Assembly: GCA_965263205.1 (NCBI GenBank)
Contig: CBDHHF010000014.1
Span: 372,001 to 436,000, forward strand
Length of the DNA stretch: 64,000 nucleotides
Direction: 5' to 3'
Source of the DNA: JBCCIM01 sp965263205
Lineage (GTDB): Bacteria; Bacteroidota; Rhodothermia; Rhodothermales; JAHQVL01
Part shown: one piece after another, positions 17,174-27,586 of the stretch
Numbering within the stretch: position 1 is the stretch's first letter
How the letters are laid out: each line of letters starts with the position of its first letter
The notes under the pieces: generated by a model
The model's input: only the letters and a program-made list of their open reading frames with translations
What the model was told of the DNA's origin: nothing
Databases searched by the model: none
Made by a program: the position numbers and the translations under genes

Positions 17174-18793
17174 ATGGAATTTATCAGTACCCCGGATTGG
17201 GTCGTCATTGCCATCTATTTCATTGCCGTCTTTGGTGTCGCATTTGGCGTTGGTCGACGAGACAAAAACAATGATACATCTGCCGGCTACTTTTTGGCCG
17301 GCCGTAATGTCGGCTGGTTTGTGATTGGTGCTTCGCTGTTTGCCTCCAATATTGGGGCGGAGCACATCATCGGTTTGGCCGGCACAGGCGCTGATAGCGG
17401 TCTTGCTGTAGGACAATTCGAAATCCTCGCCTCATTAATGCTCCTGCTTCTTGGTTGGGTCTTTGTGCCCTTTTACCTGAAAAGCGGCGTATTTACCATG
17501 CCCGAGTTTTTGGAGCGACGGTATAGCGCGGGGGCACGGTGGTACCTTGCTATCATCTCTATCGTTGGTTACATCCTGACCAAAATCTCCATCACCATTG
17601 CAGCGGGCGGTATTGTATTCGAAACCCTGATGGGGATCGACTTCTGGACCGGCGCCCTGATCGTCATCATCGCAACGGGTGTTTATACGGTCTTTGGCGG
17701 GTTACGCGCGGTACTCTATACGGACCTGCTTCAGATGTTTGTCCTTATTGGCGGCGCTATCGCGGTTACCTTTATTGGCCTTACCGAAATAGGCGGGTGG
17801 AATGCCATGTATGAAGCTGCCGGCAGTAGCTTCTTTGACCTCTGGAAGCCGATGTCTGACCCAGACTTCCCATGGACCGGGATCATATTTGGCGCCCCTA
17901 TTCTTGGCGTTTGGTATTGGTGTACGGACCAGTTCATTGTGCAGCGCGTGCTTTCGGCAGCAAACATCGACAATGCGCGAAGAGGTACCATCTTTGGTGG
18001 ATTTCTCAAACAACTGCCGCTCTTCATTTTTGTCGTGCCAGGTATCATTGCCTACACGCTTTCACAGTCTGGCGCCCTCACCCTTGATGAGCCCGACCAG
18101 GCGCTCCCTGCACTCATCGGGACCTTGTTGCCGGCAGGACTCCGCGGCCTCGTTGTTGCCGGCCTGCTGGCAGCGTTGATGAGTTCGCTTTCGTCCGTGT
18201 TCAACTCTTGCTCAACCATGATTTCCTGGGATATCTATCGCAAGATCAAACCCAATGCAAACGAGAAAACCCTGGTGCGTGTTGGACAGATTTCAACCAT
18301 TGGAATGATCGCACTCGGGCTGGCGTGGATCCCCTTTATGGATCTCATTTCGGGGCAGTTATTCAAGTACTTGCAAAGCGTTCAGGGATATATCGCCCCG
18401 CCAATTGCTGCGGTATTCCTGGTAGGTATCATGTGGCGGCGCGTTAACGCAAAAGGAGCTATTGCTTCCCTCATCATTGGCTTTGTTTTGGGTATGACGC
18501 GTTTGATTGCAGAACTGAACAAAGATGGTCTCGAAGGTATCCTGTTCGAATTTGCAGACGTGAACTTCCTTCACTTTGCGTTTGGCCTCTTCCTCTTCTG
18601 TATCGCAATTTTGATTGGTGTGAGCCTCGTCACCGAGCCACCAAGCGACGAGAAAGTAAAAGACCTTACCTTTGCTACGACGGACAAAAGTACAGCACTG
18701 GAGTCAGATCCTGTCTGGAAGCAAAAAGATGTGTGGGCAGCCATTGCCTTGCTGATCGTTGTTGCAGCAGTATGGCTTTACTTTACTGGTTAA
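17174..18793 (+). CDS. Sodium:solute symporter (SSS / SLC5 family), sugar-type
   Basis: 539 residues with about 14 hydrophobic segments. It has the SSS core FLAGRNVGWFVIGASLFASNIG (residues about 41-62), TMPEFLERRYSAGARWYL, GGLRAVLYTDLLQ, and the sugar-symporter-like stretch YWCTDQFIVQRVLSAANIDN. The best resemblance is to the Vibrio Na+/galactose transporter group (vSGLT) and other SLC5 sugar or polyol carriers. It couples Na+ entry to uptake across the inner membrane; the substrate is inferred as a sugar or related polyol. It neighbours a T9SS protein and lyase/sulfatase genes, consistent with saccharide scavenging. Confidence 0.92.
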   Translation: MEFISTPDWVVIAIYFIAVFGVAFGVGRRDKNNDTSAGYFLAGRNVGWFVIGASLFASNIGAEHIIGLAGTGADSGLAVGQFEILASLMLLLLGWVFVPFYLKSGVFTMPEFLERRYSAGARWYLAIISIVGYILTKISITIAAGGIVFETLMGIDFWTGALIVIIATGVYTVFGGLRAVLYTDLLQMFVLIGGAIAVTFIGLTEIGGWNAMYEAAGSSFFDLWKPMSDPDFPWTGIIFGAPILGVWYWCTDQFIVQRVLSAANIDNARRGTIFGGFLKQLPLFIFVVPGIIAYTLSQSGALTLDEPDQALPALIGTLLPAGLRGLVVAGLLAALMSSLSSVFNSCSTMISWDIYRKIKPNANEKTLVRVGQISTIGMIALGLAWIPFMDLISGQLFKYLQSVQGYIAPPIAAVFLVGIMWRRVNAKGAIASLIIGFVLGMTRLIAELNKDGLEGILFEFADVNFLHFAFGLFLFCIAILIGVSLVTEPPSDEKVKDLTFATTDKSTALESDPVWKQKDVWAAIALLIVVAAVWLYFTG

Positions 18794-18799
18794 GCGTCT

Positions 18800-18842
18800 A
18801 AGGTTGCAGGTTAAACGTAATCTACCTTTAACCTGCAACCTT
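18800..18842. terminator. Bidirectional terminator-like perfect 16-bp inverted repeat
   Basis: AAGGTTGCAGGTTAAA is followed after 11 nt by its exact reverse complement, sitting in the 49 bp between the convergent symporter and T9SS genes. It is built from the same AGGTTNN words found after copies A and B of the REP-like hairpin. Confidence 0.7.
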
Positions 18843-21800
18843 TCAACGCACCTTAACCAGTTGCTGGACGTGCTGGAATGACGTCCCCGCTTCCAGCTTG
18901 TAAAAATACACACCACTGGCAACGGGTGTCCCCCAGGCAGTTTTCCCATCCCATCGTACCGCATACCTCCCCGGTGGCTGTTGGGGGTGATGTACCAGTT
19001 GCTGTACCTGCCGTCCTTGCATATCGTAAATGGTCAGCGTTACGGCTGACGCCTCTGGAAGCGTATAGCGGATCGTGGTTTCTGTTTGAAACGGATTCGG
19101 ATAATTCGGCAGCAAAGCAAAGGTGGCTGGTGTATCGAGGTCTTCTGTTGCGATAGGCAATGCTGCCTGGATACGCAGGTTGTCGATAATCCAGCCCCAG
19201 CCGGCTACGGCGTTATCAGTAACCATGCGAAAGCGGAGCAGCACCTCATCACCCGCCTGGAAACGATCTAGCAGATTAAACTCGTGGCGTGACATCAGCA
19301 ACGGATCAGGTGTTGCTGTCAGATCGTTTTGGACTTGCCAAAGCGATGTATAGCGCACATCGTATCCATCTTCGACGGGTAACCAGGTAATGCCACCGTC
19401 GGAAGAGCCTTCGAGGACTACGTAATCGTAAAACTCAGGCGTGCCAAAGGCAGCACCGTCTTTGCCGGCTTCAACCAGCGCAATTTCATCAAACGAAACA
19501 GTAGCATCGCTGGCATTTACGCGCACGGGTGCACGCAGGGTAGCACGTACATCCAGAAAATCACCATACGGATGCGGCGAGTGCAGTGCGGCGTTCGAAA
19601 AACCGGCCGGCGTGCTGATACTAAATCCTTCTAAAAAGAAAGGAGCAGACCCATCTTCAAAACTGGTTTCCAATCGATCAATGGGTGTACTCGTTGCAAA
19701 GATGCGGCTCGTCTTTGAAGCTGAAGGGTATGCTTGACCATCAACGTACGACCAGGCAGCGATATCCACGGAGGTCTCCGCTACGCCATCGAGCATCGTT
19801 TGTAGATCGATAGACAGATTCACCGTGTCCGCAATCGCATTCCCATCAATTTGGTTAAAGAGCTCCCCGTCGACGAAGACGCGCGTGGAATCGTACGCAC
19901 CACGCCGGACAATCTGCACACGCATATTGCCATTTACGCCACCTTGTAAAGCAAAAACCTCTGGACTCAGGGTATGATCAGTCGGCTCATAGTTGGCAAG
20001 CGCTGGCAACGAAGCCGTCCAAACACCGCGCCCGTGTGTAGCAACAACTACCTGGTCATTCACAATATGCATTTGCCACACAGCCACCGCCGGAAAATCG
20101 CTCTCGAGGAATTGCCAGGTACTGCCACCATCTTGCGACTCAAAAATACCAATTTCAGTGCCGGCCCAAAGCGTCTGGTTGTCAAAGGGCATAACCAATA
20201 AGCTATACACAGCGACATCAGGAAATCCGTTTGTACTTTCGCCGCTCGTACCGAACCCTGATAGCTCGGTCCAAGTGGCACCCAAATCATCGGTCTTCAT
20301 GATTTTTGGTGTGCCGGCCATCGAGAAAAGCGCAAAAGCTGTTTCCGGCTCCTGCGGATGCGTCGCAATATTTGTGATCGGGCCGAGATCCGCTACGCCG
20401 TTAGTAGTAATCGGATTGAACGAAACACCAGCATCTTGTGAGACAAACATCGGGACACTTCCCCCGAAGGTAGCACCGGCCCAGACAATGTTGGGTGAAG
20501 CCAGCGAGATTCGGGCTACAGCGTTTGTACCCAGCGGCCAAATATTCACCAGATCAATGCGCGTCCACGTTGACCCAAAATTACTCGAGCGTACAACACC
20601 GGATGGCGTCATCGCAAAAATCAGATTTGGACTCTGATTCGACTTGGCAATCCGCGTCAAGAAAACAGAACCTCCCGGGGGCGAAATATTCTCCCACGTC
20701 TGTCCCCGATCTCTGCTCCGAAGCAATTGATTGAACTGCGAAGATTGGATGATCCAGTCGGGATTGGTGTAATGCCATACCGCCTCAAATCCATCGCCAC
20801 TTGGTGCAAAAGCCCACGGCTCATTGTTGTCTTCCATCAGCGGCGACACCCAACTTCCATTGTCCTGCGTCCCACCAACAAACCGATCAGCACCGTTCAT
20901 TTTATCGACGCCATAGAATTGTGCTGTATTTAGGCCGCTCAAAGGCCGCCGCTGTGTGCCAATTCCATCATGTAGTTGTGAGAACGTATCACCAGTCTGG
21001 GTAAACGTTTGGCCCATATCATAAGAGACCGCGATGCCTCCATCGTTTGCGTTAAGCATCATGGGGGGCTCACCAGGAATCGATGACGGGACAAAGAGGA
21101 TCTGATGATGATCGACGTGTACCCCTTTGGTTAAAAAGGGATCACCGTTGTAGCCCGCGGTGACTTGTAAAACATCAGCTTCTCTGTATAACCGGATATC
21201 AGGCACTACACGGACAGAAGCCTCTAGAAAGGGCCCATGCTCTGTCTCGTCATCGCTTTCGTTTGTAACAGTAAGAACATACTGTGTGCGTTCGAAAGCA
21301 TTCAGGGTTGTTGGAATGTGCGGCGCAGCAGCGCTGTAGGGAATATCCGTAATAAAAATACGTTCAGATGCATCGACCAGTGCTCCGGCAATATCCCAAA
21401 GGCTATCCCGATCTTCATCACCAAACACAGCCATAAGTTGCTGGTTGTTTTTCACATCCCAAACTTCAAACGGCACCTCAATGTAATCCACGTATTCCCC
21501 AACCCACTTCTCTACAAACCGATGGACACGTTGCGACTTCCCTGGTCCCCAACGTACTTCAGCCTCTACAAACTCAGCACTACTTATTGCAGGCACACGT
21601 CCCAAACGGTACGCCGTAGAGGGTCCAGGGACCACCCGGTCAATTTTGAATTGATTGGAAGGATCGGACTCGACGACCTCGCTGATGTGGCCCTGCTCAA
21701 AAAACACGTCCTTCAAATCCAATTGGTAGATATCGAGGCCGGCAACAAAAACACGCGTTTCGTCATTCGGGTCGACTGCAATTGAATTGCTGTACCATCC

Positions 21801-22955
21801 CAGGTCCCCAAGCCAATCGGGTGGCGTTGTGTCTTTCATGTCGAGAATCTCCCACGAATCGCCAGCATCTCTCGACATAAAGAGGGTGCCATCAAAAAAG
21901 CCGGCTTCGGCCGAAACGTAGAGCACCTCCGTGTTGGAAGGTGCAATGGCCATTTCGAGCCGGCCAACCTGATAAAACGGATCAAAGATCTCCCGCCAGG
22001 TCAGTCCACCATCTTCCGACTTCAACACGCCCTGGCTGTTAACCATTGCATACAAGACATTGAAATGCTCAGGGTCCGCCAGGACTTGCTCAACCCGGTT
22101 GGCGGACTGATACACCGCATCCCATGAAGCCCCCCCATCGACGCTACGCATGACATACGATTCTTCTACAGCAGCAGCACGCAACCCCGTCGAAGTCGCG
22201 GCTAGCAGATGTTGCTCGTTATCGGGATTGACTGTTAGGCGCATGGTATTGGTAAACCGAATGTCGTTCGCAGTACTGCCTAATTGTGCCCATGACTCAC
22301 CTTTGTCTTCCGATTTCCAGATGCCTTGCCCATAAACAAACGCAAACGAGCCGTAGCCTTCTCCCGTGCCGGCATAAATGACATTGGGATTTACAGCCGG
22401 CATAGCAAGCGTTGTGGTCGCCAGATTCGGCACATGTTGCGTCATCTCACGCCATGATTCGCCGGCATCCTCCGTTTTCCAAATACCACCACTTGCAGAT
22501 CCCACAAACCAGGTCTGATGGGTAGGATCCTCGGGATCAACCAGAATAGACCGTGCGCGGCCAGATACGTTAGCGGGGCCCCGCTCTGTCCATGTCACTT
22601 GCGAGGCAATCCGCTGCTTGCTACCCGTTTTAAACGTTTGGGCTTTTCGCAGGGCATCAACCCGGTAGTTAGGTGGATAGGCCGGCGCTACTGCATCTGG
22701 ATGCGTTCGAATGTTGCGGTGAAACTCAGCAAACGCATCGGGCGAATCCATCTTGAGGGTACCCTGCATTTTTCGTTTGCGCTCGGAAATCAGTTCAACC
22801 GCTTGTTCACTTTCTGCCTCTACCAACTGGGAATCTGCTGTTTCGGCGTTGCTGAATAACAGAACCATGCAAAAGAGACCAAGCAGAACCACGACAACCG
22901 GGATGCTTGTCTTTGTCTTTACCCATAATGTCGACTGCATTTTCGCTATTTTCAT
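18843..22955 (-). CDS. Large Asp-box / sortilin-type beta-propeller protein with T9SS sorting domain
   Basis: 1370 residues. After an N-terminal hydrophobic signal (SIPVVVVLLGLFCMVLLFS), many BNR/Asp-box motifs of the form S-x-D-x-G-x-T/S-W appear (KTEDAGESWREM, KSEDKGESWAQL, RSVDGGASWDAV, KSEDGGLTWREI, ESQDGGSTWQFL), as in VPS10/sortilin or sialidase-like propellers. A beta-sandwich region (about 1080-1270) precedes a type A T9SS domain (PNYPNPFQTETTIRYTLP; ASGVYFYKLEAG). No sialidase catalytic set is evident, so it is probably a binding or structural surface protein. It starts only 72 bp from the divergent lyase gene. An alternative start is Met6 (22940). Confidence 0.9.
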   Translation of the reverse strand: MKIAKMQSTLWVKTKTSIPVVVVLLGLFCMVLLFSNAETADSQLVEAESEQAVELISERKRKMQGTLKMDSPDAFAEFHRNIRTHPDAVAPAYPPNYRVDALRKAQTFKTGSKQRIASQVTWTERGPANVSGRARSILVDPEDPTHQTWFVGSASGGIWKTEDAGESWREMTQHVPNLATTTLAMPAVNPNVIYAGTGEGYGSFAFVYGQGIWKSEDKGESWAQLGSTANDIRFTNTMRLTVNPDNEQHLLAATSTGLRAAAVEESYVMRSVDGGASWDAVYQSANRVEQVLADPEHFNVLYAMVNSQGVLKSEDGGLTWREIFDPFYQVGRLEMAIAPSNTEVLYVSAEAGFFDGTLFMSRDAGDSWEILDMKDTTPPDWLGDLGWYSNSIAVDPNDETRVFVAGLDIYQLDLKDVFFEQGHISEVVESDPSNQFKIDRVVPGPSTAYRLGRVPAISSAEFVEAEVRWGPGKSQRVHRFVEKWVGEYVDYIEVPFEVWDVKNNQQLMAVFGDEDRDSLWDIAGALVDASERIFITDIPYSAAAPHIPTTLNAFERTQYVLTVTNESDDETEHGPFLEASVRVVPDIRLYREADVLQVTAGYNGDPFLTKGVHVDHHQILFVPSSIPGEPPMMLNANDGGIAVSYDMGQTFTQTGDTFSQLHDGIGTQRRPLSGLNTAQFYGVDKMNGADRFVGGTQDNGSWVSPLMEDNNEPWAFAPSGDGFEAVWHYTNPDWIIQSSQFNQLLRSRDRGQTWENISPPGGSVFLTRIAKSNQSPNLIFAMTPSGVVRSSNFGSTWTRIDLVNIWPLGTNAVARISLASPNIVWAGATFGGSVPMFVSQDAGVSFNPITTNGVADLGPITNIATHPQEPETAFALFSMAGTPKIMKTDDLGATWTELSGFGTSGESTNGFPDVAVYSLLVMPFDNQTLWAGTEIGIFESQDGGSTWQFLESDFPAVAVWQMHIVNDQVVVATHGRGVWTASLPALANYEPTDHTLSPEVFALQGGVNGNMRVQIVRRGAYDSTRVFVDGELFNQIDGNAIADTVNLSIDLQTMLDGVAETSVDIAAWSYVDGQAYPSASKTSRIFATSTPIDRLETSFEDGSAPFFLEGFSISTPAGFSNAALHSPHPYGDFLDVRATLRAPVRVNASDATVSFDEIALVEAGKDGAAFGTPEFYDYVVLEGSSDGGITWLPVEDGYDVRYTSLWQVQNDLTATPDPLLMSRHEFNLLDRFQAGDEVLLRFRMVTDNAVAGWGWIIDNLRIQAALPIATEDLDTPATFALLPNYPNPFQTETTIRYTLPEASAVTLTIYDMQGRQVQQLVHHPQQPPGRYAVRWDGKTAWGTPVASGVYFYKLEAGTSFQHVQQLVKVR

Positions 22956-23027
22956 GGAAGCCGCTTGTTCTATGCCCGCGTTCGAGATGTGTTAAGCAAA
23001 AGAACGTACAAAAATCTCCTGCAAACA

Positions 23028-25286
23028 ATGCTATCCTTTTATCCCAATGCCCGGGGCATTTTCTGTTGCCTGATTGTCTTCATCCTCTACCCTATTCATG
23101 CCGGCCAGGCACAAAAGGCCGACTATATGGCCTACATAAAAAAGGCAGCAAACGAAGGCTGGCGTAACAATCCTGCGATTATCAACAGGTGGAAAGACAG
23201 GGTTGATCCGAGCGTGTTGTGGGGCTATAACTCGCCGTCACACCCGATCTATCTCGCTGATGTACTTGGCTTTTTGTATGAAGAGACGGGAGAACGTTTC
23301 TACGCAGAACAGGCCGCGACCCTACTTGCTAACTACGGCACCTTGCGCGATGCCTATCCGGCTGACTATTACACAACCCGTATCGAATACAGCAATGGCG
23401 TGCCGGCCCTATCTAATTTTTTCTTTCTCCCGCCTTACTCACGGGCTTATTTACGGATTGCGTCAAGCGATGTGATGTCTGATGACATGCGGGCCACCAT
23501 TGAGCGTGACCTTGCGCATAGCCTGGATTTCCAGTTCCACTTTCCAGAATGGGGTGCTCACAATCGCGCGATGCTCCGCGCTGAAGGATGGTACTATGGC
23601 GCACTGGCCATACATGCCCATCCGAATGCCGGCAAATGGAAAAAGATGGCTGAAATAATCGCGGAGGACAACCTGGATGAATGGGAGATTGAAGACGCCT
23701 CAGGGTATCAGGCCGTTTGGCTGACGTCGGTATTCTCTTACGCTGAAATCACCGGGCAGGAAGAGGTGTTGTTTCAACAGCCCATCATTCGATACTATGC
23801 TGAGTACTTCAAGCAGCTCTTTACGCCCGCTTATACGCTGCCGGCGTTTGGCGACTCGAATTGGAATCCTTCCTGGGATCGCTTTATCGCTATTTTTGAA
23901 AAATATGCTACCGCCTATCAAGACCCAGAGCTCAAGTGGATCGCGCAACACCTGTTTGAGCAAGCACATGCGGCAAACCGCTATGGCGTAGGTGCGGCCT
24001 CACACCTCGCACTTGCCTACCGTTGGGCCGATGAGTCGATCACGCCCAAAAAACCTGTTTCAGGCACACAGGAGGTCCTGGAAGATGTTGTTGGCAAGAA
24101 AATCGTATTCAGAAATGGCTGGGACTCTACCAGCACGTACCTCTTGTTGAATTACCGGGATGAGGGCAATGGGGGCCTGGTTCACCGCGATTATTTGCGT
24201 CATACGTTGACTGTCGAGGAAGAAAAAATGCACCACGGGCAGGCAGACGAAAACGACATTGCTTTGCTCATGTCGAACGGGAGTGTGTTGTTGCACAGCA
24301 GTGGGTATCGCTCTGGCTTACCAAGTGGTCCCTTTGGGCAGTTCAGGGCTGATTACTACCAAAACAAAATGGTTGTCCGAAAAAATAAACGCGACGCCCA
24401 TCAACAGGTCGAAGACTTTATCAGGAATTCCGGCGCCTATCGGCCCGTGACTACACAAAAAGTGGATTTTGTAACTTTTGAAGATGTTGAAATGAGTCGT
24501 ACGCGTCTGATCGATAACGAGATGGGATATGCCTGGGATCGGATTATCACGCACCTGAAAGAGGATAATGCATTCATCGTTATAGACGCCGTAGAAAGCA
24601 AGGTGGCCGATTTTTTCACATACACCAACCTGTGGCATACCCGTACCATTGTAGAAGAAGGATCGCAATATTTCCTTACATCCGTCGATTCGATCAGGTC
24701 GGTGGCTTTCCCCACGCAGGAGCATTTACTCATCCAATTCCTGGAGACCAACGCAAAATCAGCCGGCCATTATGCTGAGCGCCGGCATTTCCAGGATGAG
24801 CGCGCCATCTACCAGACCCAGGCAAGCCACTACAATTCGGGCGACATTGAAGTCTTTGTTACCCTCCTCCAGCCCGTAGCAGCAAACGCGGATCTTTCTG
24901 ACTTCCTGCAGAAATTCTCCCTCATCAAACCCAACGGCTATCCCGAGGGGTTGGGCCTTTCGATTAAACGGCCCGATAATACGGCTACGTTGTGCTACAA
25001 AATCGATCTGATGGCAGAAATAGCACGCGAGAACATCAGACCACGTTACAGTTGGGAGGACGGCAAAATGGAATGCGGGGCATACGAAACAGATGCGCAT
25101 TTTTTATACGCGCGCGAAGACGCCGGCACGCTGTATTATGCAGCCTCGCAGTTTCTGAACATCTTCCACAATGGCAAACCCCTCATCGAAGCACTCCCCA
25201 ACACCCACGGCCTGCAACCCGATGGGAGTCCACCCAAAACCGGCTACACAAAGTGGCGGGCATGGGAAGATACAATCAAGAAATGA
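23028..25286 (+). CDS. Heparinase II/III-like polysaccharide lyase, exported (putative)
   Basis: 752 residues from the ATG at 23028. The frame is open upstream to a TTG at 22965, but the ATG directly precedes a signal peptide (GIFCCLIVFILYPIHAGQA). The N-terminal half looks like an (alpha/alpha) toroid (EWGAHNRAMLRAEGWYYGAL, DASGYQAVWLTSVF). The second half has a beta-sandwich with HHGQADENDIALLMSNGSVL and SSGYRSG, echoing the metal-binding HxxAD..D pattern of heparinase II/III lyases. The catalytic class is inferred; the substrate is unknown. It is divergent from the T9SS protein gene and followed by a lipoprotein gene on the same strand. It has only family-level resemblance to the lyase at 4833. 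Confidence 0.72.
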   Translation: MLSFYPNARGIFCCLIVFILYPIHAGQAQKADYMAYIKKAANEGWRNNPAIINRWKDRVDPSVLWGYNSPSHPIYLADVLGFLYEETGERFYAEQAATLLANYGTLRDAYPADYYTTRIEYSNGVPALSNFFFLPPYSRAYLRIASSDVMSDDMRATIERDLAHSLDFQFHFPEWGAHNRAMLRAEGWYYGALAIHAHPNAGKWKKMAEIIAEDNLDEWEIEDASGYQAVWLTSVFSYAEITGQEEVLFQQPIIRYYAEYFKQLFTPAYTLPAFGDSNWNPSWDRFIAIFEKYATAYQDPELKWIAQHLFEQAHAANRYGVGAASHLALAYRWADESITPKKPVSGTQEVLEDVVGKKIVFRNGWDSTSTYLLLNYRDEGNGGLVHRDYLRHTLTVEEEKMHHGQADENDIALLMSNGSVLLHSSGYRSGLPSGPFGQFRADYYQNKMVVRKNKRDAHQQVEDFIRNSGAYRPVTTQKVDFVTFEDVEMSRTRLIDNEMGYAWDRIITHLKEDNAFIVIDAVESKVADFFTYTNLWHTRTIVEEGSQYFLTSVDSIRSVAFPTQEHLLIQFLETNAKSAGHYAERRHFQDERAIYQTQASHYNSGDIEVFVTLLQPVAANADLSDFLQKFSLIKPNGYPEGLGLSIKRPDNTATLCYKIDLMAEIARENIRPRYSWEDGKMECGAYETDAHFLYAREDAGTLYYAASQFLNIFHNGKPLIEALPNTHGLQPDGSPPKTGYTKWRAWEDTIKK

Positions 25287-25389
25287 CACCGTTTTAACAA
25301 GTCATGCACAGATTTTACATCCGCGACACTGGATCTTATACCCCTCGTGCATTAATATTTTGTTGTTCATCCACCATGACGCAAGCATT

Positions 25390-25875
25390 ATGCGATTACC
25401 ATCTTTGTTATTGATCCTGGCAGTGATCATGCTGTTCCCTGCCTGTTCAACGCCTATTAATTTGCCTGAAGGGTTTGACGCAGAAATTCCCAACGGCGCA
25501 AATCGAATCGACCTGATTTCTGACAAGTCTGTTGAGGACTTTTTTGACGAACTACAGACATGGCTACCAGCCAATGGCTTCCCAATCGAAGACGCTAACG
25601 AAGTCACCCGCACCATTGAGACTGGCATAGCCGATATTGGCCAGCGCAGAACGATGAAAATCAAGCTTCGTGTCAACCCTTATGAGCGCGGTGCAAAAAT
25701 GGAGGCGATTGGATCGTGGTCGTCCGATGTAGAGGAAGCTACGTATGCATCAGCCAGTGAAGGGATATCATCTGAAGAAGTTGACTGGTGGCCGGCCATA
25801 TGGCAAGGGGAAACGGGTGGTAGTTATGCCTATGCCCAGTTAATCAATGCGTTCTATGAAATGCCGGCTAGTTGA
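25390..25875 (+). CDS. Small lipoprotein of unknown function
   Basis: 161 residues from the ATG at 25390, chosen because it opens a lipoprotein signal (MRLPSLLLILAVIMLFPACS) with the acylated Cys after FPA; the frame extends upstream to 25171 but that part is antisense to nothing and overlaps the lyase. The mature part is an acidic alpha/beta-looking domain (DKSVEDFFDELQTWLPANGF, RTMKIKLRVNPYERG). I do not recognise a family. It lies 103 bp after the lyase gene and before a strong terminator, so it may be the last gene of that transcript. Confidence 0.75.
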   Translation: MRLPSLLLILAVIMLFPACSTPINLPEGFDAEIPNGANRIDLISDKSVEDFFDELQTWLPANGFPIEDANEVTRTIETGIADIGQRRTMKIKLRVNPYERGAKMEAIGSWSSDVEEATYASASEGISSEEVDWWPAIWQGETGGSYAYAQLINAFYEMPAS

Positions 25876-25937
25876 AAGGCATTACGTCAAACAGTAAGAT
25901 TTGGAGCTAGCATCAATTCGTTTGCTGCAAGCATTCA

Positions 25938-25973
25938 AAAAAAGCCGGCCCCTGTTTGAGGCCGGCTTTTTTT
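25938..25973. terminator. Strong bidirectional intrinsic terminator
   Basis: AAAAAAGCCGGCC and GGCCGGCTTTTTT form a perfect stem around a 9-nt loop, flanked by an A-run on one side and T-run on the other. It serves the lipoprotein gene and the convergent sulfatase gene. Confidence 0.92.
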
Positions 25974-26011
25974 ATGTTAGCTGTTTTAATGCGACGTTAA
26001 TGCAACAGTCT

Positions 26012-27496
26012 TTAATTACCTGTTCGCCTGCTATGCACAGGAGGAGCGCACCAGGAGGGTATGTCCTCATGAGGCGTGTACACGCCACCATATGCATCTC
26101 TCAATTCATCAGTGCGCGCCCGCATGGCAGCCAGCACATCGGCATATTCAGGGTCATCCACGAGGTTTTCTGTTTCGAGCGAGTCACTAGCAAAATAGTA
26201 CAACTCCTCGTACATCGGCTCCAACTCGAAATAACGAGTATATTTGAATGTTGCGTCGCGTACCCCTTCGTGTTTCACAATTTGTTTGTGATCCATCAGA
26301 TGCTCGATGAAAAAATCTGTACGCCAGGTATCATCTACTGCCTCATTTGCAACAGGCAGTAAACTTCGCCCTTGCATTGCATCGGGAATAGTCACGCCGG
26401 CGAGATCGAGCAAGGTTGGCGCGATGTCAACATTGAGCGCCATGGCTGTTGGCTTACGGCCGGCATACTCGGGGTGCCGTGGGTCGTACAAAAGCAAAGG
26501 CACGCGAATGGAAGGCTCCAAGGCAAGCCATTTGCCGGCATAACCGCGTTCGCCGAGGAAATAGCCATTATCGCCCATCAAAACCACGACAGTATTGTCG
26601 GCCATACCCAGCGTGTCAAGTGTACGCATCACCCGTTCCAAAGCGGCATCCACCCCACTGATCATCCGGTAGTACCCTTTGGTCATATTGATCGCTTTTT
26701 CAGGCGTATCAAACCGCCAAAACCAGCGATACCGGTTCATGTTGATGTCTGGATTTCGCAGAAAGCCAGGCAAGCTTTCATGAAAAGCCGGGGCAGCAAG
26801 CGGCGGCTCAGGAACGGATAGGTTCTGATACAACGTATCCATTGCAGCCGGCCAGATATACTGCCGTTCATCACTGTCCTCTGCATGCGGCGCATTGAAA
26901 CTCAATGTCAGGGCAAATGGCGCAACATCTGCGGTGTCAGCAGCCGGCAATACAGCGTCTTCCAGAAAAGCGATAGCGCGATCTGCCGTAATATCCGTGA
27001 GATGTCGTAGCGACCCGTCGGGTTGCTCCTTGAAATATGGATTCCGGTGCAACGATTCAAAAACAGTAAACATAGAATCGATGGCTCCGTCAGTAACATT
27101 TACCCCGAATTTTCCAATATGAGCAGTCTGGTAGCCGGCCTGCTTGAGCAATGCCGGATAACTGTTGTTCGTAAATGAAGGGGCCAGTGGAGGGGTGATA
27201 AATGTGTACCGATGCGTCCGTTCAACCACACCGGCAAGCAAACTGGCGCGACTTGCAGCACAGATTGGCGTGGTAACAAATGCTTCTTCAAACCGCACCC
27301 CATGCGCAACAAGCCAGTCCATGGTTGGCGTATGGAGATCAGGGTTCATGTTGCCCATCATGTCAAACCGCTGATCGTCGGTAATGACAAACAGCAAGTT
27401 TGGTGGGCCAGGGTCTGGTTCAGTAGGTGGTACACAGCCGGCGGTACCAACGAGCAACAGCAAACTAATACTGCGCAGAAGTTGCGTGCAATGCAT
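26012..27496 (-). CDS. Type I sulfatase, lipoprotein
   Basis: 494 residues. A lipoprotein signal ends at GTAGC (C21). The sulfatase fold is clear: PNLLFVITDDQRFDMMG (metal Asp40/Asp41), HTPTMDWLVAHGVRF, and the formylglycine site PICAASRASLLAG with C79 as the residue to be oxidised. The core is C-x-A-x-R rather than the common C-x-P-x-R; both are accepted by known maturases. VVVLMGDNGYFLGERGYAGKW is the second metal segment. It removes sulfate esters from a glycan outside the inner membrane. A matching maturation enzyme is not in this window. It lies near two polysaccharide lyases and a Na+ symporter, consistent with algal sulfated glycan use. Confidence 0.92.
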   Translation of the reverse strand: MHCTQLLRSISLLLLVGTAGCVPPTEPDPGPPNLLFVITDDQRFDMMGNMNPDLHTPTMDWLVAHGVRFEEAFVTTPICAASRASLLAGVVERTHRYTFITPPLAPSFTNNSYPALLKQAGYQTAHIGKFGVNVTDGAIDSMFTVFESLHRNPYFKEQPDGSLRHLTDITADRAIAFLEDAVLPAADTADVAPFALTLSFNAPHAEDSDERQYIWPAAMDTLYQNLSVPEPPLAAPAFHESLPGFLRNPDINMNRYRWFWRFDTPEKAINMTKGYYRMISGVDAALERVMRTLDTLGMADNTVVVLMGDNGYFLGERGYAGKWLALEPSIRVPLLLYDPRHPEYAGRKPTAMALNVDIAPTLLDLAGVTIPDAMQGRSLLPVANEAVDDTWRTDFFIEHLMDHKQIVKHEGVRDATFKYTRYFELEPMYEELYYFASDSLETENLVDDPEYADVLAAMRARTDELRDAYGGVYTPHEDIPSWCAPPVHSRRTGN

Positions 27497-27586
27497 GGTG
27501 CATGGGGAGGCTAATGGTGGTTACTCCAAGCTATAGCGCCACACACCCAAATTCAAGCAAGCCAAAATCAACAACGAATCCAGACG

